A stretch of DNA of 48,601 nucleotides, taken from positions 1-48,601 of the forward strand of contig CALWHR010000086.1 of NCBI GenBank assembly GCA_944380455.1, given 5' to 3'. This document shows, piece by piece, positions 8,276 to 16,634 of the stretch (the stretch's first letter is position 1; each line of letters starts with the position of its first letter). A program made the translations under genes and the position numbers. Below the pieces are notes generated by a model. It was not told the origin of the DNA. It ran no database searches and saw only the letters and a list, made by a program, of their open reading frames with translations. Source of the DNA: an uncultured Clostridia bacterium. GTDB taxonomy: Bacteria > Bacillota > Clostridia > Lachnospirales > Anaerotignaceae.

Positions 8276-9436
8276 TTAACAAAAATTACATTTTCTTGCC
8301 ATAGACATATCATTAAAGCCTAATGACTCTGCCTTGCTTTGACGGCCGTTAACAACCTGCATAAGTATATCAAAAAGCTCTGTCCCTGTTTCTTCTATTG
8401 TCTTTTCACCTGAAATAATTCCGCTGGCATCGTAATCTATATTGTCCTCCATAAGGGATGCTGTTTCTGAGTTGCCTGTAATTTTAATTACAGGTACAAT
8501 TCCGTTTCCCGTAGGAGTACCCCTTCCAGTTGTAAATATAACAACCTGTGCTCCGCCTGCTACCATAGCCGCAATTGAAGCTATGTCCTGACCCGGCGTA
8601 TCCATTACTACAAGACCTTTTTTATCAACCATCTCTCCGTAAGCATAAACCTCAGTAATTGGAGAATATCCCGCTTTATGTATACAGCCAAGAGATTTCT
8701 CTTCAAGAGTTGTAAGACCGCCCTCTTTGTTTCCTGCCGAAGGGTTGCCGTCACGCAGACTTTCGCCAAGTCTTTCAAAATAATCCTCGTTGTCTTTAAT
8801 TATGCCAAGTAGTTTTTCGGCCACTTCATCATTTACACATCTTGGAGCTAAAATATCTTCTGTACCAACAAGCTCCGATGTTTCAGAAAGTATGCTTGTA
8901 CCGCCTAAAGACACTATTTTATCACTTACTTCGCCTAATGTAGGATTAGCTGCCAAACCGCTTGTAGGGTCGCTTCCGCCGCATTCTGTGGCCAGTATAA
9001 GCTCTGTAATATCAGCATCTTCTTTTTCAACACATGAAGCATCGCGGCTCATTTGGCTTGCATATTTAACACCTAACTCCGCCGCCTTAATTGTTCCGCC
9101 TGCATCACGGATAACAACTTTTTCAACTGGCTTGTTTGTTTTTTCTTTTATCCTTCTAATCAGCTCGTCAGGCTGAACATTCTCGCATGTATTGGCTACA
9201 ACAACCGTGCCGTATACATTCGGATTAGCTGCAAAGCCTGAAAGCACTCGGTATGTAAGCTCAAGGTCTGCCGCTGATAAAGCGCATCCGCCTTGGTTAG
9301 GTATATATACAGCACCAGGCACCTGGCTGGCAATAAATCTTGCTGTTTCGCTGGCACAGAGCGAGCATGGCAGAACAAGAACATGATTTCTTATTCCAAC
9401 TCGTCCGTCAGGCCTTCTAAATCCTTTGAATTTCAT
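8276..9436 (-). CDS. UxaA-family hydro-lyase, large subunit
   Basis: A 386-residue protein of the altronate/galactarate dehydratase C-terminal family. The start GFRRPDGRVGIRNHVLVLP is diagnostic, and further conserved blocks are ATECGGSDPTSGLAANP, NPSAGNKEGGLTTLEEKSLG and VIFTTGRGTPTGNG. Family members dehydrate sugar acids, and the split small-plus-large layout also occurs in (2R)-sulfolactate sulfo-lyase (SuyAB), so the substrate is open. With no transporter, regulator or other sugar-acid gene nearby, the context does not help. The ATG at 9436 has a GGAGGTG ribosome site; the TTG further up overlaps that site and is rejected. The small subunit gene ends 20 bases upstream, and a strong terminator follows. 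Confidence 0.88.
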   Translation of the reverse strand: MKFKGFRRPDGRVGIRNHVLVLPCSLCASETARFIASQVPGAVYIPNQGGCALSAADLELTYRVLSGFAANPNVYGTVVVANTCENVQPDELIRRIKEKTNKPVEKVVIRDAGGTIKAAELGVKYASQMSRDASCVEKEDADITELILATECGGSDPTSGLAANPTLGEVSDKIVSLGGTSILSETSELVGTEDILAPRCVNDEVAEKLLGIIKDNEDYFERLGESLRDGNPSAGNKEGGLTTLEEKSLGCIHKAGYSPITEVYAYGEMVDKKGLVVMDTPGQDIASIAAMVAGGAQVVIFTTGRGTPTGNGIVPVIKITGNSETASLMEDNIDYDASGIISGEKTIEETGTELFDILMQVVNGRQSKAESLGFNDMSMARKCNFC

Positions 9437-9456
9437 TTTAAGCACCTCCAAAGATA

Positions 9457-9729
9457 TTATATCATTTTACTGTCAAGGTTTGATGTATGAACATGTTCGC
9501 CAGCCTTTATATCTTTCAGGGCATAGCCTATCTTACAGCCATATTTATATATAACTTCACCTTTTTTAATATCTTTTAGTGCGGCTTTATGATAAAGAGG
9601 TATATCTGTACAGGCTTTAATGCAAAAGTCATTTCCCTTTATCCTGTACCTTATATCCTCGCCTGCTTTAACAGGTGATGTTACAGTTGCAACAGAATCT
9701 TTTTCGTTGATAACTACGCATGTATACAT
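9457..9729 (-). CDS. UxaA-family hydro-lyase, small subunit (SAF domain)
   Basis: A 90-residue protein matching the N-terminal SAF-domain portion of altronate dehydratases, present here as a separate subunit. The pattern of a VTSPVKAGEDI strand, IPLYHKAALKDIKKGEVIYKYG and a closing IGYALKDIKAGEHVHTSNL is typical: the His in PLYHKAA and the VHTSNL end are conserved. It should pair with the product of the next gene to form the active enzyme. I chose the ATG at 9729 because an AAGGAGG site precedes it by 9 bases; an 11-codon longer version would begin inside scpB. The start is 4 bases after the scpB stop, so it is in the scpAB unit. Confidence 0.85.
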   Translation of the reverse strand: MYTCVVINEKDSVATVTSPVKAGEDIRYRIKGNDFCIKACTDIPLYHKAALKDIKKGEVIYKYGCKIGYALKDIKAGEHVHTSNLDSKMI

Positions 9730-9733
9730 ATTA

Positions 9734-10291
9734 TCATTCCTCCTTATTTTGAACATCCGCATTTTCAGTTACAGTACCTCCAAGTTCCTCCAAAACCGGC
9801 AGGTCTTTAGGCGACCTTAACCCGAAATACCGCAAAAACTCTTTAGTTGTACCAAAAAGCAAAGGCTTTCCAGGCGCATCAAGCCTGCCGACTTCAGACA
9901 CCAGTCCTCTTTCCACAAGCCTGTTTACAGCATGGTCAGCATTTACACCTCGTATCTCCTCTATCTGAGCCTTTGTAACAGGCTGTTTATAAGCGATAAT
10001 AGATAAAGTTTCCAAAAGCGCCTGTGTCATAAACTGCTGTCTTGGTATTTTGCAAAGACTTGAAACATACTCAAAACACTCCGGTGCAGAGCACATCTGA
10101 AAGCTGTTGTCAAGCTCTATAATACGTATTCCTCTTTTTTGAGATGAATATTTATCTGCCAAAGACCTAATAACAGCCCTGGTAGTTGATTTATCCATAT
10201 TCAAGGCATTTGCTATTTCTGAAAGCGGCACTTCTGCACCTGAAACAAACAGCATTGCCTCAATAACAGACTCCATATCTTCAATTTTCAT
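9734..10291 (-). CDS. scpB: Segregation and condensation protein B
   Basis: A 185-residue winged-helix kleisin partner. ScpB dimers bind ScpA and regulate the SMC ring that compacts and segregates the chromosome. The signature features are ESVIEAMLFVSGAEVPLSEIA at the N-terminus, LETLSIIAYKQPVTKAQIEEIRGVNADHAVNRLVERGLV in the second winged helix, and GTTKEFLRYFGLRSPKDLPVLEEL near the end. The ATG overlaps the scpA stop by one base (TAATG), so the two are coupled. The smc gene for the same complex is in this window too (35531-39100) but in a different unit, about 24 kb away. Confidence 0.96.
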   Translation of the reverse strand: MKIEDMESVIEAMLFVSGAEVPLSEIANALNMDKSTTRAVIRSLADKYSSQKRGIRIIELDNSFQMCSAPECFEYVSSLCKIPRQQFMTQALLETLSIIAYKQPVTKAQIEEIRGVNADHAVNRLVERGLVSEVGRLDAPGKPLLFGTTKEFLRYFGLRSPKDLPVLEELGGTVTENADVQNKEE

Positions 10292-11046
10292 TAAAACACA
10301 TCCTGGTTTTTGGTAATAATAATATCACCAAAATTTATATTTTGACTTATTATCATAAAACCGGTTTTAATAAGCTCCAAAAGAGCTAAAAACGTAACAG
10401 CCACTTCTGCTTTTGTTGTATCTCTTGAAAAAATTTCGTTAAACCGCATTTTAGGTGTTAAGTATAAAAGTTCTTTAAGATAGCTTATTTTTTCCTCAAC
10501 TGTAAATTCATCATGGGAAACAGATTTAAAACCACTCCTTATCTTATCGGTTTTCATATCTTTCCTTTCCATAACAGTTTTAAAGGCACTAATCAGGTCG
10601 TCAAATGTAACTCCGTTCATAAATGAATTGATATCATCTGAATATTCCTTTTTAATCTCACTTAATGCCTTATCAGGTTCTTTATACAGTCTTTGAGAAT
10701 ATATACTTTCATTTTCTTTAAGCATCTTAGCAAACTCACAGTATTTTTTATATTCAATAAGCCTGTTAACAAGCTCTGCCCTTGGGTCAGGCTCATCACT
10801 GTCACTGCTTTGAGCCTTTGGAAGGAGAAGCTTGGATTTAATTTCCATAAGAGTAGAAGCCATAACAAGAAAACTGCTCATTATGTCCATATCCATGTTT
10901 TCTGCATTATATATAACTTCCATATACTGCCTTGTAATTTCGGCAATAGGTATATCGTAAATATCAACCTTGTTTTTTTCTACCAAATGATATAAAAGGC
11001 TAAGCGGTCCCTCAAAATTCTCCAGCCTGAGAGTTATATTTTCCAT
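10291..11046 (-). CDS. scpA: Segregation and condensation protein A (kleisin)
   Basis: A 251-residue kleisin that bridges the two SMC heads. The N-terminal part carries the family hallmark LENFEGPLSLLYHLVEKNKVDIYDIPIAEITRQYMEVI, and the middle has FLVMASTLMEIKSKLLLP. The C-terminal winged helix includes AEVAVTFLALLELIKTGFM, which binds the SMC head. Length is normal for the family. It lies 24 bases after the M50-like gene, the usual Firmicutes neighbour, and is coupled to scpB. The pairing with scpB and the smc gene in the same window gives a complete SMC-ScpAB condensin set. Confidence 0.95.
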   Translation of the reverse strand: MENITLRLENFEGPLSLLYHLVEKNKVDIYDIPIAEITRQYMEVIYNAENMDMDIMSSFLVMASTLMEIKSKLLLPKAQSSDSDEPDPRAELVNRLIEYKKYCEFAKMLKENESIYSQRLYKEPDKALSEIKKEYSDDINSFMNGVTFDDLISAFKTVMERKDMKTDKIRSGFKSVSHDEFTVEEKISYLKELLYLTPKMRFNEIFSRDTTKAEVAVTFLALLELIKTGFMIISQNINFGDIIITKNQDVF

Positions 11047-11070
11047 TAAATCTACACCGCCTATTTTTAA

Positions 11071-11679
11071 TTATAATACAGCCATAAAAATGCTGACTAT
11101 AGGGTTTATTATAAAATCAGTGTAACCCATAAAAAGCAGCAACAAAAATACCATCTGAATTATTTTTTCGTACTGAAGGTATTTAAAATATGAATTAGCA
11201 GGCAGTACACATGAGAGAACTTTAACGCAGTCCATAGGCGAAACAGGAACAATATTGTATACTGCTATATAAACATTATACTGCTTAATTGAAACCAGAA
11301 GATATGAAATCAGTGTTCCAGCAATACCCATTTCACCAAGGGGAACTAAATTATAAATTACTGAAACTGCTAAAGCCGCAATTAAATTAATAATTGTTGG
11401 AGCAACGGCAGTAATCAGAGTATCTCTTTTTCTGTTTTTATAAAACATAGGGCTTGTTTCAACCGGTTTGCCCCAGCCAAACCCTGTTGCCCACATAAGT
11501 ATAAACCCAACCGGTTCAAAGTGCTTAAAGGGATTTAATGTAAGACGTCCCTCGTTTTTAGGTTTTTTATCACCTAAAGCTGTAGAAACCGCCGCTCTTG
11601 AAAACTCGTGCAGAGTTGTGGCAAATAAAACAGCCGGTATCTGCAAGGCTAAAATAAGCAAATTTACAATGGATGTCAT
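11071..11679 (-). CDS. Site-2-protease-like (M50) membrane protein with an incomplete zinc site
   Basis: A 202-residue protein with about five membrane segments, laid out like the short M50B metalloproteases that often precede scpA in Firmicutes. The usual HExxH motif reads H24-E25-F-S-R28, so the second zinc-binding His is Arg. The usual second motif NxxPxxPLDG reads NIVPVSPMDC, keeping Asp150 but with Cys instead of Gly. Conserved non-catalytic parts are intact: RLTLNPFKHFEPVG and GFGWGKPVETSP. Zinc binding is therefore doubtful, and the protein is probably a pseudoprotease or a different kind of membrane factor. The frame is open and otherwise well kept, so it is not simple decay. The start ATG has an AAAGGA site with a rather long 12-base spacer. 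Confidence 0.85.
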   Translation of the reverse strand: MTSIVNLLILALQIPAVLFATTLHEFSRAAVSTALGDKKPKNEGRLTLNPFKHFEPVGFILMWATGFGWGKPVETSPMFYKNRKRDTLITAVAPTIINLIAALAVSVIYNLVPLGEMGIAGTLISYLLVSIKQYNVYIAVYNIVPVSPMDCVKVLSCVLPANSYFKYLQYEKIIQMVFLLLLFMGYTDFIINPIVSIFMAVL

Positions 11680-11805
11680 AAAATAAAATTGTCCTTTCTT
11701 TTACTATTATTTTTGTTAACAAATAATATAAAGCCGCAAATCACTAACTTTAATAATAACAAATTTTTTATCTATCGTCTATAATATATGTTTTTTTGTT
11801 TTAAA

Positions 11806-11832
11806 ACCAGCAAATTAAATAATATTGCCGGT
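11806..11832 (-). terminator. Possible terminator after the SanA/YdcF-like gene
   Basis: Minus-strand ACCGGCAA (11832-11825) pairs with TTGCTGGT (11813-11806) with one G-T pair, 9 bases after the stop codon. The tail TTTAAAAC is only briefly T-rich. The rest of the 161-base gap to the M50-like gene is AT-rich, with a weak TTAAAG-17-TATATT promoter candidate. Confidence 0.4.
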
Positions 11833-11840
11833 AAAAATTT

Positions 11841-12521
11841 TTATTTATCATTTGTCACATCACCGTTTCCGCTTACAGGTATTGCTTCACCCAAATAAGT
11901 AGGCTCAGGCTTAAATATAACCTTAAAAAAGTCCTTTACCCTTGCGGCAGCTTCCCTAATATCTCTGTATCTCTGACCTTTGTATATGCGCACATCAGAA
12001 GGCACACCGTATGCCTCAATGCCAAGGGTGCGGGCAATATAAACAGCTCTGTATAAATGATATTTCTGTGATACAATTACTATTTTATCTGCTTCAAAAA
12101 TTTCTTTGGCTCTGTACATGCTTTCATATGTAGAAAATCCTGCATGGTCCATAAACACATTTTCCGAAGGTACGCCGTTTTTTAAAGCAAAGTCCTTCAT
12201 TACATTAACCTCATCATAGTCCTTTCTGCCATGATCACCGCTCATTATAATTCTGTCAGAAACACCAATGTTATATAACTCAATTCCTGTTTCAAGTCTG
12301 TCATTAAGCATATCACTTGGCCTTTCGTTATTTCTTACAGCTGCTCCTAAAACAAGTATGCAGTCTGTATTTTCTAATTCTTTGGCTTCATCTATAGATA
12401 ATATCCATTTTTCGGATGTTTTTTTAATATACCCGTTAATTATCAAAACACCGCCTGATGCAATTACAAAAACCAAAAGCGCATATTTTATAATTTGCTT
12501 TATTATCTTTTGTATGCTCAT
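11841..12521 (-). CDS. SanA/YdcF/ElyC-family (DUF218) membrane protein
   Basis: A 226-residue protein with one N-terminal membrane helix (about residues 10-30) and an extracytoplasmic DUF218 domain. Conserved family blocks are DCILVLGAAVRNNERPSDMLNDRLETGIELY, RIIMSGDHGRKDYDEV with a likely metal or substrate pocket, and VSQKYHLYRAVYIARTLGIEAYGVP. Relatives in enterobacteria (SanA, ElyC) affect envelope permeability and peptidoglycan assembly; the biochemical activity is not established. I chose the ATG at 12521, six bases after GAGGTG, over an in-frame GTG inside the ribosome site. A strong terminator separates it from the upstream peptidase gene, and no clear promoter is seen in the 60-base leader. 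Confidence 0.83.
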   Translation of the reverse strand: MSIQKIIKQIIKYALLVFVIASGGVLIINGYIKKTSEKWILSIDEAKELENTDCILVLGAAVRNNERPSDMLNDRLETGIELYNIGVSDRIIMSGDHGRKDYDEVNVMKDFALKNGVPSENVFMDHAGFSTYESMYRAKEIFEADKIVIVSQKYHLYRAVYIARTLGIEAYGVPSDVRIYKGQRYRDIREAAARVKDFFKVIFKPEPTYLGEAIPVSGNGDVTNDK

Positions 12522-12580
12522 GTTTTTCACCTCATAAAAGTATTAAACCGGATACTGACATATATATTTTAAACTAAAAA

Positions 12581-12614
12581 GCGGCTTCTTACAAATATTA
12601 TTGCAAGAAACCGC
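12581..12614 (-). terminator. Terminator after the S41 peptidase gene
   Basis: Minus-strand GCGGTTTCTTGCAA pairs with TTGTAAGAAGCCGC (two G-T pairs) and is followed directly by TTTTTAG. It begins 12 bases after the peptidase stop codon. Confidence 0.88.
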
Positions 12615-12626
12615 AGGAATTAATAA

Positions 12627-13811
12627 TTATTTCATTTCTTCACTTAATACTTCAATAGCTTTAATAAGCTGTGTATCTTCTTCATGGTCAAGAAGCAGAA
12701 CGCTTGGCAAATCATCTGACCTTTCAACAACATAATCCGGTGTAATGCCAACACCCTGAATACATACACCCTTAGGAGTATAATACTTCTCTATTGTAAT
12801 TTTAACAGATGAGCCGTCAGGTATGCTGTAAAGGTTCTGCACAAGGCCTTTGCCGAATGTCTGTGTGCCCACAAGCTTTCCTCTGCCCCTGTCCTGAACT
12901 GCTCCGGAAAGTATTTCAGAAGCACTGGCACTGTTGCCGTTTACAAGCATAACAAGAGGAATATCAATGTATTCCGAATCTGCATTAAAATCCTTCCGGT
13001 TGCCTTCTTTATCGATGGTATAAACAACATTGCCTTCCGGTATAATCTCGTCTGCTATTTTTTCAACTGAATCCAAAAGTCCGCCCGGATTATCTCTGAC
13101 ATCCAGAATAAGTCCTTTAATTCCCTGTGAAACAAGGTTGTTATAACATTCCATAAACTGGTCGTATGTATTTGCCTTAAAACCGCTTATGTAAATATAG
13201 CCTATATTATTATCCAGCATTTCTCCGGCAACACTTTGAATATCTATTTCAGCTCGCGTAATTTCAAATGTATATTCCTTATCATCCGACTGCCTGTAAA
13301 CTGTAATCTCTACTGTTGTGCCTTCCGGACCGCGTACATTGTTTACTATAGTATCCTGGTCCATTTCCAGAGTGCTTTTGCCGTTTACTTTAATTATCTC
13401 GTCACCGGGCAGGACACCGGCATCCCCTGCGGGACTCTTATCCATAAGATAGGATATTGTAGCGGTCTTTTCCTGATTATTGTATAAAATACCTACTCCT
13501 ATACCGCAGAACTCACCGTTTGTAGCGCTCATAAACTCCTCTGTTTCCTCAGCAGAAAAATAAGTTGTATATGGGTCACCTACTCCATTAACAAGACCTG
13601 CACAAGCGCCTTCAATCAGTTTATCGTTATCAACCTCATCAACATAGTACCGGTTAAGCAAAGAAGAAATATATGTAAGCTTGTTATCCTGAGAAAATGT
13701 TTCCCTGTTTTTTGCCATGATACCTGCACTGGCAAAGCTTAAAACGCCAAATACTACAGCCGACGACAGTACGCCTGTTATAACACCGCCATAGAAACTT
13801 TTTTTATTCAT
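12627..13811 (-). CDS. C-terminal processing peptidase (S41 family, CtpA/CtpB-like)
   Basis: A 394-residue exported serine protease. An N-terminal signal anchor spans about residues 8-30. A PDZ domain (about 100-185) includes GIGVGILYNN and AGVLPGDEIIKVNG. The catalytic domain carries LDVRDNPGGLLDSV, the nucleophile in the SASASE motif (294-299) and the general-base Lys321 in GTQTFGKG. CtpB cleaves regulators in the spore intermembrane space in Bacillus; other CTPs process envelope proteins. It lies after ftsEX as in B. subtilis, but a hairpin terminator separates them. An AGGAG site 8 bases before the ATG supports the start. Confidence 0.93.
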   Translation of the reverse strand: MNKKSFYGGVITGVLSSAVVFGVLSFASAGIMAKNRETFSQDNKLTYISSLLNRYYVDEVDNDKLIEGACAGLVNGVGDPYTTYFSAEETEEFMSATNGEFCGIGVGILYNNQEKTATISYLMDKSPAGDAGVLPGDEIIKVNGKSTLEMDQDTIVNNVRGPEGTTVEITVYRQSDDKEYTFEITRAEIDIQSVAGEMLDNNIGYIYISGFKANTYDQFMECYNNLVSQGIKGLILDVRDNPGGLLDSVEKIADEIIPEGNVVYTIDKEGNRKDFNADSEYIDIPLVMLVNGNSASASEILSGAVQDRGRGKLVGTQTFGKGLVQNLYSIPDGSSVKITIEKYYTPKGVCIQGVGITPDYVVERSDDLPSVLLLDHEEDTQLIKAIEVLSEEMK

Positions 13812-13876
13812 TTGAATTGCTCCTTAAATATTGATAATAATTTATATTTTGTCTGCCAGTAATTTATTACTAAATC

Positions 13877-13903
13877 AAGGGGCGCAATACAATTACGCCC
13901 CTT
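13877..13903 (-). terminator. Terminator after ftsX
   Basis: AAGGGGCG (13877-13884) and CGCCCCTT (13896-13903) form a perfect 8-bp GC-rich stem with an 11-base loop. The minus-strand tail GATTTAGTAAT is weak; the plus-strand tail is TTTTG. A second small inverted repeat (AGTAAT/ATTACT) follows. Confidence 0.7.
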
Positions 13904-13939
13904 TTGCCAACTATAAATCCCTATTCAAACAAAACACTA

Positions 13940-14839
13940 TTAAACTTTAAGATGCTTACGTATAGAAGTAACACTTCCAAGAACACCTAAAGCTATACCT
14001 GCAACAAGACCCAAAGGAACAATTTTTGAGAATATCTCATAACTTCCAAGGAATGAAGCAATATTTGTAAGTATTGAAAAATGCTCATAAGCCAATGACA
14101 CACATTTGCTGTAAAGCGGCCATGAAATTATAAGCGGCACGGCAGCGCCTACAATACCTATTACAATGCCTTCCACAACAAACGGCCAGCGTATAAACCA
14201 GTCAGTAGCACCGACATATTTCATAATATTAATTTCTGTTCTTCTGTTATATACAGAAATTTTAATTGTATTAGTAATAATAACTACAGATATAACTCCA
14301 AGTATAGCTATACCAAGTATACCTACAATACTAATTACTTTGTTTAATTTAAGCAGTACATCTGTAGCAGCCTGAGCATTTTTTACATTCCTTATGCCGT
14401 CAATCTGATTTATTGAATCAAGGATACCAGCCTGATTTTCTATACTGTCAATAGAAACTTCAAAGGAATGCGGAAGCGGATTATTTTCCCCATCAAATCC
14501 GCTTAAAATATCATCAGCATCCCATTCTTCTTTCAGTCCATCAAGAGCCTCCTGAGGTGAAATATAGGTTACCAAAGTAACATGGTCAATTTGGTTAAGC
14601 TCATCACTTACTTTACTGATTAAATCTGAATCTGCGTCATCATCAAGAAAAACAACTATTCCAATATCGCTTTCAAGCTGTTTAAGCATTGAATGAAGAT
14701 TGCCTATTATACAGCATGAAACCGTAACAATAAAAATACAAGCAGCAACTGTCGCTATTGAGGCTACAGTCATAAGGCTGTTTCTTAACAAACCAGAAAT
14801 ACCCTCGCGTATGTAATACCTAAAAGAACTAAGCTTCAT
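13940..14839 (-). CDS. ftsX: Cell division protein FtsX (ABC transporter permease)
   Basis: A 299-residue membrane protein with four helices: one near residues 25-45 and three in the C-terminal 140 residues. The large extracellular loop between helices 1 and 2 would contact a peptidoglycan hydrolase. With FtsE it forms an ABC complex that activates wall hydrolases instead of moving a substrate. The SSFRYYIREGISGLLRNSLMTVASI start and the RRTEINIMKYVGATDWFIRWPFVVEG block are family hallmarks. The ATG at 14839 has a GAGGTG site; it lies inside ftsE, giving an 11-base overlap. No hydrolase gene lies immediately downstream; the S41 peptidase follows. Confidence 0.94.
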   Translation of the reverse strand: MKLSSFRYYIREGISGLLRNSLMTVASIATVAACIFIVTVSCCIIGNLHSMLKQLESDIGIVVFLDDDADSDLISKVSDELNQIDHVTLVTYISPQEALDGLKEEWDADDILSGFDGENNPLPHSFEVSIDSIENQAGILDSINQIDGIRNVKNAQAATDVLLKLNKVISIVGILGIAILGVISVVIITNTIKISVYNRRTEINIMKYVGATDWFIRWPFVVEGIVIGIVGAAVPLIISWPLYSKCVSLAYEHFSILTNIASFLGSYEIFSKIVPLGLVAGIALGVLGSVTSIRKHLKV

Positions 14840-15515
14840 CGAAATATCCACCTCTTTCTACATCTCTTACGATATTTCCATGATTAAGCATAACAACTCT
14901 TTTCTGCATTTCATCCACTATATCGCTGGCATGAGTAGCTACAACAACTGTTGTCCCTCTTTTGTTAATTTCGTCAAGCAAATACATAATATCCCATGCT
15001 GTTTCAGGGTCAAGGTTACCTGTAGGCTCGTCTGCTATAAGTATAGGCGGATTGTTTACAATAGCTCTGGCAAGAGCTGTTCTTTGCTGTTCACCGCCTG
15101 AAAGCTCGTTAGGATACGCCCTTGATTTATTCTGAAGTCCAACAAGAGAAAGCACCGTAGGTACATTTCTTGCTATATGCCTTGATGAAGCCTCTGTAAC
15201 ACGCATTGCAAAAGCTACATTTTCGTATACAGTCTTTTTAGGCAAAAGCCTGAAGTCCTGAAATACTATCGCTAAGTTTCTTCTTAAATACGGAATCTGG
15301 CTTCTGCTCATATTAGTTGTATTTATTCCGTTTATTATAATCTCGCCGCTGGAAGGGTCAAGCTCCTTCATAAGCATTTTAATAAGAGTTGATTTACCTG
15401 AGCCGCTTGAGCCGATAATAAATACAAACTCGCCTTTTTCAATCTGCAAGGATATATTTTTTACCGCCTGTGAACCATTGGGGTAAATCTTTGATACGTT
15501 ATTAATGGTAATCAT
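14829..15515 (-). CDS. ftsE: Cell division ATP-binding protein FtsE
   Basis: The 228-residue ATPase of the FtsEX complex. Walker A is at residues 35-43 (GSSGSGKST). FQDFRLLPKKTVYENVAFAM is the typical FtsE Q-loop region, the signature is ELSGGEQQRTALARAI, and Walker B is ILIADEPTGNLDP, followed by the switch His in VVVATHASDIV. It sits on the cytoplasmic face and couples ATP hydrolysis to conformational change in FtsX. It starts 27 bases after the upstream regulator gene, with a GGGAG ribosome site, and no terminator intervenes, so the three genes may share a transcript. Confidence 0.96.
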   Translation of the reverse strand: MITINNVSKIYPNGSQAVKNISLQIEKGEFVFIIGSSGSGKSTLIKMLMKELDPSSGEIIINGINTTNMSRSQIPYLRRNLAIVFQDFRLLPKKTVYENVAFAMRVTEASSRHIARNVPTVLSLVGLQNKSRAYPNELSGGEQQRTALARAIVNNPPILIADEPTGNLDPETAWDIMYLLDEINKRGTTVVVATHASDIVDEMQKRVVMLNHGNIVRDVERGGYFDEA

Positions 15516-15542
15516 CTAATACTCCCTTTCCTGTCTTATTAA

Positions 15543-16634
15543 TTAATAAGACATTTTTTCCATAAAAAGCATGTATCTGCTTACCATAAGCGTAATTTTG
15601 AATATAATGGCGTCATCAAAGTTTCTTAAATCAAGGCCTGTCATTTTCTGAAGCTTATCAAGTCTGTAAACAAGCGTATTTCTATGGATATAGAGCTGTC
15701 TTGATGTTTCAGAAACATTAAGGTTATTTTCAAAGAATTTTCCTACTGTAGTAAGAGTTTCCTCGTCAAAGTCATCTATTGTAAGACCATGAAGAACTTC
15801 CCTTATAAACATTTTGCAAAGCGGAAGAGGAAGCTGATAAATAAGTCTGCCGATTCCAAGCTGTTCATAATTAACAATGTTCTTTTCGGAATCAAATATA
15901 CGGCCTACCTCAAGAGCCATTTTAGCCTCTTTATAAGAACGTGAAACATCTTTAAGGTCATTTACGGCAGTACCTATTGAAATAAACACTTTGCTGCCAG
16001 TTTCAGCGCTTATGGTATCGGAAATCGTTTTAGCTGTTTTCATTATTTCTTCAGTTGCTTCTTTTTCACGCATTTCCTTAACAAGTATTATACAATGCTC
16101 GTCAACAGCTGTAACAAAATCCTTAGTTTTAGCAGGGAAAATATTCCTTACCATTTCAACAATATTCATTTCCTTGTCAATATTTGTTTCAATAAGGAAA
16201 ACTATTCTTCTTACATTATTTTCTATATGGAGCTTTTTAGCTCTGCTGTATATATCAACCAAAAGAAGATTGTCGAGAAGGAGGTTTTTAATAAAATTAT
16301 CTTTATCGTATCTTTCTTTATAAGCTACAAGAAGGCTTTGTATCTGGAATGTAGTAATTTTACCAATGCGGTAGCTTTCTTCGTCATCGCCTTTAACCTG
16401 TACAACATATTCAGGCACACCATTATCGTATACCTTAAAATACTGGTAGCCTGAAACCATCTGGCTTTCAGCGGCTGAACCAACAAAGTCATTAATTCCA
16501 TCCAGCTGCCCGCCTGTCATTTCTTCTTCTGTTGTAGCAATTACCTTCCCTTCTTTTTCAATAACACTTAAATCCTTTCTTGTGATATTTTTGAGTCCGT
16601 CAATAGTGCTTTGTAAAATTTGATTTGAAATCAT
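15543..16634 (-). CDS. CdaR/PucR-type transcriptional regulator
   Basis: A 363-residue regulator. The N-terminal 110 residues resemble, weakly, the sugar-diacid recognition domain of CdaR (start DLSVIEKEGKVIATT). A degenerate GGDEF-like middle domain follows (about 130-270), and the C-terminus is a PucR helix-turn-helix (NNLNVSETSRQLYIHRNTLVYRLDKLQKMTGLDLRNFDDA). Ligand and targets are unknown. It lies directly before ftsEX, a neighbourhood I believe recurs in Clostridia, which suggests division- or envelope-linked regulation rather than sugar-acid use. I chose the ATG at 16634; a GTG nine bases upstream is possible because the ribosome site GGACGGGGTG is ambiguous. A long AT-rich leader precedes it. 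Confidence 0.82.
   Translation of the reverse strand: MISNQILQSTIDGLKNITRKDLSVIEKEGKVIATTEEEMTGGQLDGINDFVGSAAESQMVSGYQYFKVYDNGVPEYVVQVKGDDEESYRIGKITTFQIQSLLVAYKERYDKDNFIKNLLLDNLLLVDIYSRAKKLHIENNVRRIVFLIETNIDKEMNIVEMVRNIFPAKTKDFVTAVDEHCIILVKEMREKEATEEIMKTAKTISDTISAETGSKVFISIGTAVNDLKDVSRSYKEAKMALEVGRIFDSEKNIVNYEQLGIGRLIYQLPLPLCKMFIREVLHGLTIDDFDEETLTTVGKFFENNLNVSETSRQLYIHRNTLVYRLDKLQKMTGLDLRNFDDAIIFKITLMVSRYMLFMEKMSY

Noticed and set aside
8790..9176. A 128-codon plus-strand frame
   Set aside because: Lies wholly inside the UxaA-family large subunit gene in the opposite direction and has no start signal.
9436..9479. TTGACA and TATAAT boxes just before the UxaA large-subunit gene
   Set aside because: The spacing between them is about 9 bases, too short for a promoter, and the boxes are formed by the last codons of the small-subunit gene.
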